This document shows, piece after piece, positions 58,539 through 64,000 of a stretch of DNA of 64,000 bases. The translations under genes and the position numbers were made by a program. The stretch is taken from contig NC_087083.1 in assembly GCF_026151205.1 (NCBI RefSeq), positions 4,938,460 through 5,002,459 on the forward strand, in the 5' to 3' direction. Numbering within the stretch: the first letter of the stretch is position 1; the number at the start of each line of letters is the position of its first letter. The stretch is from Bolinopsis microptera (Eukaryota > Ctenophora > Tentaculata > Lobata > Bolinopsidae). The notes under the pieces are model-generated. The model was not told the origin of the DNA. It ran no database searches and saw only the letters and a list, made by a program, of their open reading frames with translations.

Positions 58539-58560
58539 ATTGGCTGAATCGTATCACGTG
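58539..58560 (+). promoter_or_regulatory. CCAAT/E-box pair, spacing 11
   Basis: ATTGG at 58539-58543 and CACGTG at 58555-58560, separated by 11 bp. The last base of the E-box is the first base of the 9-bp duplication of the insertion at 58569. Confidence 0.6.
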
Positions 58561-58733
58561 GTACGTGGTTGTAGGTTTACAACCTACCAGGACGCGCGCC
58601 GAGTTGGACTCGTCGACGGTCCTGCCAGCGATGGTCAACACCAAAAGCGCGGCGTACTGCGCGCGACCAACTATTTCGCCCGTACAATATATGGAACAGA
58701 TATTTTACGAGTATCACCCGTTAAGGTACGTGG
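58560..58733 (+). mobile_element. 156-bp insertion with 9-bp target duplication (CpG-rich family, copy 3)
   Basis: The direct repeat GGTACGTGG (58560-58568 and 58725-58733) is perfect and bounds 58569-58724. The element starts TTGTAGGTTTACAACCTACC, a 7-bp-stem hairpin, and ends GAGTATCACCCGTTAA. It is longer than copies 1 and 2 through extra GCGC-rich sequence in the middle. No coding frame and no A-rich tail. A 9-bp duplication is typical of Mutator-type DNA elements, but the terminal inverted repeat is poor, so the class is open. Confidence 0.85.
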
Positions 58734-59097
58734 TACAATTGCATTCTTGGAATAATTGAAGCGTGCAAATGCAATGAACTAACGAGCGCGCGCGGAGTTC
58801 AACAATGAACAAGCTGTGAAAAGGCGATCACCCTGTAGTAATATCGCTAGCCGGTAAGTGGTAAGGTCTGCTGGGCCGCACAGTTTTACCTGGGGACCTC
58901 AGGCTATCATGTTCATAACACATAAACAAATAGAGATTCGGCGGAATAACAGGCTGAGCGCGGCCCGGCCCAGTAACGCACAGTTAAGTTAAAAATTGCA
59001 AATAAATATGTCAACTCTTCCAGATTGAGCCCTTTGGCTAGAGAATATTTTCTTAGATATTTTGGACAGTTTTTAATATTGGTAATGCTAATGAATT
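58734..59097. other. Spacer between the CpG-rich island and a LINE fragment
   Basis: CpG-rich words (GCGCGCGCGG at 58785-58795, GCGCGGCCCGG at 58957-58968) continue to about 58980, then AT-rich DNA. No gene seen. Confidence 0.4.
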
Positions 59098-59720
59098 TTA
59101 ATTGATTGATATGTAATATTTAGGCCCGTGGCCAGTTAACACTATTCCAGATTGTTGCGATGCATGAATTAATTCGATGCGATTGTCAACACCTGAAAAG
59201 TTAGCCACATCCTCGAGTACACAGGCCATCCAGCCTTTTCGGGTTTTCACTCTCGATCGCTTTCCATGGTTAGGTTTCCACTCCAGTAGAAAATCTGTCT
59301 CTGGCATTCTTACAACGTGTCCATACCACCGTAGTTTTGTAGAACCGATGAAAGTGTCTATAGACTTTATGCCAGCACGCCTTTGAACTTCATCATTGGA
59401 GACATGGTAAAACCACTTTATCTTCAAGATTCTTCTCAGGGATTCAGATGGAAAACCTCAAAACGCTTCATTTGCTTCTTAGTAGTGTTCCAGACTTCAG
59501 CTCCTTATAACAGGATAGTGATAAAAGCAGCCTTTAGATGCGGATCTTGGTAGGTGTTTTTTAGTTCTACTGTTCCATATCTTCCAGAGCTGGTGGAACG
59601 TGCCATTGGCACGCTGGATCCTGAGGTCAAGATCTCGGTCGATAGTACCATTCCCACTAATGTTGGCACCCAAATAGACAAAGTTACTGACCTGTTCAAC
59701 AGGTTTCCGCTCCACTGTCA
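59098..59720 (-). mobile_element. LINE ORF2 C-terminal fragment, frame-shifted
   Basis: In minus-strand order, 59715 to about 59540 encodes EQVSNFVYLGANISGNGTID and LRIQRANGTFHQLWKIWNS, the post-catalytic reverse-transcriptase motif (FxYLGxxIS...RIxxAxxxFxxLxxIW). A second frame, 59427-59098, encodes IDTFIGSTKLRWYGHVVRMP and WKPNHGKRSRVKTRKGW, the motif (LRWxGHVxRM) that ends such proteins. The order and spacing are right, but they are in different frames and the catalytic core is gone. It is a 5'-truncated, decayed LINE, RTE/Jockey-like or similar. Confidence 0.8.
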
Positions 59721-60181
59721 GCTCAATAGTGTCTAGACAGAAATTGAATATGGGGCTGTGGATGTGATTGGTTTCATATACTTATAGAAAACGTAGTATT
59801 CTGCAGATTTGAAGGAAAATATGCGTTTTGTTGCGGCATACAGCAAAAATTGCGATTTGTCACAGAGAATGGGAGAAATCGAGATTCCTCACATGCCACA
59901 ATTTCCTTAATTAAAAAATTATTACCTACTTGTTCGAGGATTCCATCACCAAAATTTGAAAATTCGATTTTTGGGAGGCCACACCCAATCAAAATTGAAT
60001 TGCTTATACTCGTGTTTGCGAACATGTTAGAGACTCCATTGTTACATATTGTAATTATGTATAGGTCATTTAATCCTGAATATAATCTGAAAAGATGGTG
60101 CAAAACGGATTGAAAATGTCAAAGTTATCAAGCAATTTGTTTATCTCGTTAGCAAAATAGATTGGGTAATCAATGATTAGC
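59721..60181. other. Intergenic DNA
   Basis: AT-rich sequence with no recognised element between the LINE fragment and the hAT-like MITE. Confidence 0.4.
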
Positions 60182-60485
60182 CCATTACGCAGTGGCGTAA
60201 CGTTGCCTGTTGGCGCCCCCCTGCCGAAAAAAGCGCCCCCCTGTTGGCGCCCCTCCCCTTTTGGTGCCCCTCCCTAAAATTGAACAAATTAGGTGATTTT
60301 AAAGAATACGCTGGTAAAATCTCTAAAAAAGTGTGTATCTAGAGCAAAACGCGCAGTTTTGCTAGTACTTTAGTTAAGTTTTCGAAAGTGTCCCACATTC
60401 AAACGACGATTTGGCGCCCCCCTAAGACGGCGCCCCCCTGCACAGCGGGGTCAGCAGGGCCTTTCGTTACGCCATTGCAATTATG
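60182..60485. mobile_element. hAT-like MITE, 288 bp
   Basis: The element 60190-60477 has terminal inverted repeats CAGTGGCGTAACG and (complement of the right end) CAATGGCGTAACG, the usual start of many hAT non-autonomous elements. Flanks CCATTACG and CAATTATG match at six of eight positions, consistent with an aged 8-bp duplication. The interior is rich in GGCGCCCCCCT words near both ends. Confidence 0.8.
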
Positions 60486-60897
60486 ACACCGTAATTGGGC
60501 TCTCTGCACGATTCCAGGACAAACGTAATTTAAATGGCCAAACACAATTCAAACAAATTTGGCTCGATCCGACTACTGTATCCAAACTATCATAAAAAAG
60601 CGAAAAATAAAACCTTCATTTGAAAAAAATGAACACAAATATTTTTCGATTTGCCAAATTCCTCGAACCAGTGTAAGTCATACCAGAAAGAATTATTTTG
60701 ATTGGGCCTTCAGTGACTGAGCTATTTAGGCCAACGTATGGGTACTGACTTTTGGCCCCCTGTATTATTGTAGATGTTTTATTACATCTAATATTATTTT
60801 TGCTTTATTACATCCAATATATTATAAAATTCCTACTATTAGGTGAAATGTAAGGCCATGCTGTTCTCAACGAAAGGAAGAATGTAACTGACGAACT

Positions 60898-63800
60898 ATG
60901 AGCTGGTTCAAAGCATCACTTAGCCAATATGCTCAGGATGCCCTCAGTCAAGCTCAAGCATCTATTGATAGGGCTCTTGAAATAGAGCCGGCTCAGGACC
61001 CATTATCAGGTAATGTCTTCATTTAAGTATTTACTATATAAGCCAAAAATAATGATTTATTGAAAAATTTATGTTGAACATGAGTCTGTTAAAGGTTACA
61101 ATCATTTAAAAATGACAATCAACTTGCTTCATATTTGTATGTTAGTTTGAAATTCCAGGAAGTGCACCCGTACCTAAACCTAAGCCAAAGAAGCCTCGCA
61201 CACCACCACCATCTAGACGATCAGAAACAGTTAGAAGCGCTGACAGAGCAAGGATTTCTGACAAACCAAGGAGTTCTGAGAAGCCTACAGCTGCTGCTGA
61301 TAATTGGACATCATGGGGTGCTAGCACTGTGAATAATATTTTTGAGAGTAAGTTCAGAATTTTACACCAGTATGATGACACAAATAACTTTTTCTTTACA
61401 TAGTGATTATATTATCACTTCGAGATGGCCAGGCCTACTCTCATGCTGTCTATAATAGGTGATGATTAACTCTGAAAAACTAGGGACAACTGGGGAATGA
61501 TCCCAGAGCCTCGACATTTCGCGTATCTTGCTCTACCAATTGAGCTACTGACCCTGATTCTCAGAGCGAAATCACCACTCATATACAGCACAATTTCATG
61601 CTTTGTGTGGAATATCATTTATCAGTTATTAAGAATATATATTTGCATGTATCCACACTATATTTACATTACACGTTCAACGTTGAACGTGCAATGTAAA
61701 TATAGTGTGGATACATGCGAATATATATTCTAAATAACTGATAAGTGATTACATTAGTTAAAAATGAATATTAATTTTCACTGCTGAATGGGCTTCTTTT
61801 CATAGTAATGATAACATAAGGTTGTTCCAAAAATTTAGATTATTGATATCATTACCATTATTCAGATTCCTTTTCGTCTCCTGGCGAAGAAAGTATTCAG
61901 AAAAGGACTCCTCCAACTAGAAAGAAATCTAATGCATTAAAACTAGGAGGACACAAAAGAACATCCCCTACCAACAATTTGCGCGGTGACAAATCACCAA
62001 AGCCTTCAAGTAGACGTACAGATAGACAATCTCAAAAGACATGCAGCACAACTGGTCTAAATCTTGTAGAGATCAACATCAACGATCCACCTGTTGAGAC
62101 TGAAGATCTATTGAAAACTCACAAAGATTTAAATGAAGACGTGGGTACTGAAGAGCCCATCAGCACTCCAATTTCAGAACAGGAGTTGTCTTCAACTAAA
62201 CAATTGGAAGCTGATCATGAGCCGTCTGAAAAACCAATCAATGATGCGCTGTTAAATGAAAATGAATTTACAGCTACCTCTCTCATTCCTACACCTCTAA
62301 TGAATGTTTCAAGCTCCGGAACTCTAAAATCTGTATCCAGTTCTGGTTCATTGCAAACAATGGAAAACTCAGAATCAGTTCCTCCTGCTGACAAAGCAAA
62401 CGACAGTCTCAGGGCAGGTGATGTTCCTGATAAAGACCCTACCACTCCAACGTTATCAACATGCAGCTCTAGTTCTGCCCTCTCAAAAAGTCTCATGGTC
62501 AACAGTTCGTCTTCAAACAGCTCTGAACAATCTGCTGCAATGTCTTTTTGTACTATAACTAATGAGCCAATACAACAGCTTGTTGTAGATGTTGTTGATG
62601 AGGTGTCAGAAGATTGTGTTAGTGTCCCGTCTCCAGAACGTGGTGGTTGGTCTGAAGACGAGATTGACGAGATTGATGTCGACAAAGCAAGCAGTGACCA
62701 AGATAGTAGGTCATCATTTGAAGTCACAGAACACAAGAGATGTTTGAGTATCGGCAGTACAGCTAGCTCTTCAATTCTTATGTTGCAGTCACCCTATGAT
62801 ACCACAGATGGAGACAAAAGTGATAAGAGTGATATCAAGAGTGATAAAAGTGATGAGAAATCAGATGAAGATTCAATGAAAACCCCAACTGACCTACCTG
62901 CTCCTCCGACACCTACATTGGAACTTGCACATCAAACAATCGTGGAGGAAGTACCAGCTAGCAGTGTTCCTGCACGAATCATAACTTCTCCAACCCACAG
63001 TGATCAGAGTGATCTCATGGTTATTTCAGAACCAGACACTGCTTCAAACAACGAGCTTATGAAACTCAAGGAAATACTTCATGCAAGGGAACAGAGGCTG
63101 TTCAGGATGAATCATGAGTATGTTCAAGTTCAGGATGAGCTGCAAAGTGAACGACAAAGAAGTCATAATCTTGAGCAGAATCTTAATCTTTTGAGTCAGA
63201 AGCATACTGTTTCTGTGGAGAGGCTTGAGGATGAACTGGCTGCTATGGATGATCTTAAGAATCATCTGGAGGAAGAGATACAATCTATGAGAAATCTTGG
63301 CGATATAAATGAGCTGAAATGTGAACTAGATGAAAAGGATCAGCTCATAGAGGAGTTAACCATGGAGGGAGAAAAGTTGGCCCAATCAAGCTTTAACAGC
63401 AGCAATAATGTTAAAAAACTTCGACAAAAAGAAAAAGAGGACGAAAAAATCATCAAGGATCAGTCAGAGAAAATAGAGTCCCTCTCAAGAGAGATTGAGC
63501 AATTGAAAGGGAAGATGAAAGACCAGCAGGCAACCGTTCATGAAAATGAACAAAACATATCAGAACTGAACTCTATTATAAGCTCCCAAAGTGAAGAGCT
63601 CTCAAACGCCAGAACAAAACTAGAAAACTGCGAGTCAGAAAATCTTGCCTTGAAAACCAAAGTGGACGGTTTCCAACTAGAAATAAATTCTCTTCGAGAT
63701 AGAAACGCTCAAGCTGAATCACGGGCCAACCAAGAAACCCTCAGTGCAAACATAAAAGCAAAAGAACAAGCCCAAGCAGCGGTGGAACAGCTGCAAGCCA

Positions 63801-64000
63801 GCACTGACTTGACCATCAAACAGCTAAACTCCCAAATCGAGGAGCAGCAGGAGGTGATTGGTCGGTTGGAACAGCAAGCTGTCTGGCGAGAACAACGTCA
63901 AAGGGACCAGATTCAGGAGCTGCACCTACGCGTTGAGGATGCAGATGGGCGCAACCAGGATATTTCAACTTCGATCACTGCGTCCACACAGCCACTTCTC
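60898..64000 (+). CDS. TMF1: TMF1 (Golgi golgin / TATA element modulatory factor), 3' part beyond the window
   Basis: Three exons are in phase: 60898-61009, 61159-61347 and 61866 to beyond 64000, still open at the edge. The N-terminus MSWFKASLSQYAQDALSQAQ, then ASIDRALEIE, closely follows human TMF1 (MSWFNASQLSSFAKQALSQA, then QKSIDRVLDI). A Pro/Ser/Thr-rich low-complexity region covers about residues 40-430. The coiled coil begins near LKEILHAREQRLFRMNHEY and contains DEKDQLIEELTMEGEKLAQS, the counterpart of human KDEQIRGLMEEGEKLSKQQ. It reaches ...STQPLL at the edge, corresponding to human STTRPLL. TMF1 is a coiled-coil golgin that captures vesicles at the Golgi and binds Rab6. Intron 2 hosts SINE copy 2 and a long hairpin. 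Confidence 0.96.
61402..61755 (-). mobile_element. tRNA-related SINE, copy 2, with attached hairpin, in TMF1 intron 2
   Basis: The direct repeats AGTGATTATATT (61402-61413) and AGTGATTACATT (61744-61755) bound it. From 61414 to about 61620 it is the reverse complement of copy 1 (40515-40747), including the tRNA-like CCAATTGAGCTACTGACCC. Beyond the SINE 5' end it carries a 120-bp palindrome before the second target repeat. Confidence 0.85.
61612..61749. repeat. Long palindrome at the SINE 5' end
   Basis: Arms meet at 61680/61681 (TTCAAC|GTTGAA). Over the inner 60 bp only about three positions mismatch, and pairing continues outward into the SINE terminus (ATCATTTATCAG against CTGATAAGTGAT). 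Confidence 0.93.

Noticed and set aside
62215-62736. 173-residue minus-strand Ser-rich frame
   Set aside because: Antisense shadow of the TMF1 coding exon, whose plus-strand frame is clearly the orthologue.

Overview
The window is nuclear DNA from an AT-rich invertebrate-like metazoan. The evidence is canonical GT-AG introns, animal-type orthologues (ZFYVE1/DFCP1, Smaug/SAMD4, TMF1), two motile-cilium genes (DRC10/IQCD and CFAP99), tRNA-derived SINEs, LINE remnants and many short inverted-repeat elements. The sequence alone does not fix the species. I see no prokaryotic, organellar or viral content.

Layout. 0.5-17.3 kb is a run of minus-strand genes: a secreted SOUL/HEBP protein (508-1209), a four-exon EF-hand protein with its 3' end not found (2975-4002), a single-exon PHD-finger protein (5180-6142), DRC10 in four exons (11023-13075), an intronless alpha-arrestin (13607-14875) and an intronless CFAP99 (15252-17261). 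A plus-strand ZFYVE1 follows, with 19 exons resolved and in phase (18872-26248, 5' end missing). After 4 kb of intergenic DNA comes a Smaug/SAMD4 orthologue on the minus strand. It has 13 coding exons: twelve lie in 30228-36730, and a 14-codon first exon lies 14 kb away at 50783-50825. The huge first intron holds most of the minisatellites. 50.9-60.9 kb is gene-poor and rich in elements. TMF1 (plus) starts at 60898 and runs off the right edge.

Mobile and repeat DNA. I recognise an undescribed-looking SINE with an internal tRNA-like head (two copies, each with target-site duplications), a terminal-inverted-repeat element carrying 10-bp arrays at both ends (8-bp duplication), a CpG-rich repeat island at 57.2-58.8 kb containing a discrete 156-bp insertion with a 9-bp duplication, a hAT-like MITE, several other MITE-like foldbacks, two LINE 3' fragments and about eight minisatellites.

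Most interesting signal. CCAAT boxes and CACGTG E-boxes occur together repeatedly at fixed spacing: five times as ATTGG-N11-CACGTG and four times as CCAAT-N19-CACGTG, with unrelated sequence between and around them. RFX-type X-boxes lie just upstream of CFAP99 and of the EF-hand gene, which fits shared ciliary regulation. Exons were joined by hand using splice signals, phase and recalled family sequences. No database search was run.
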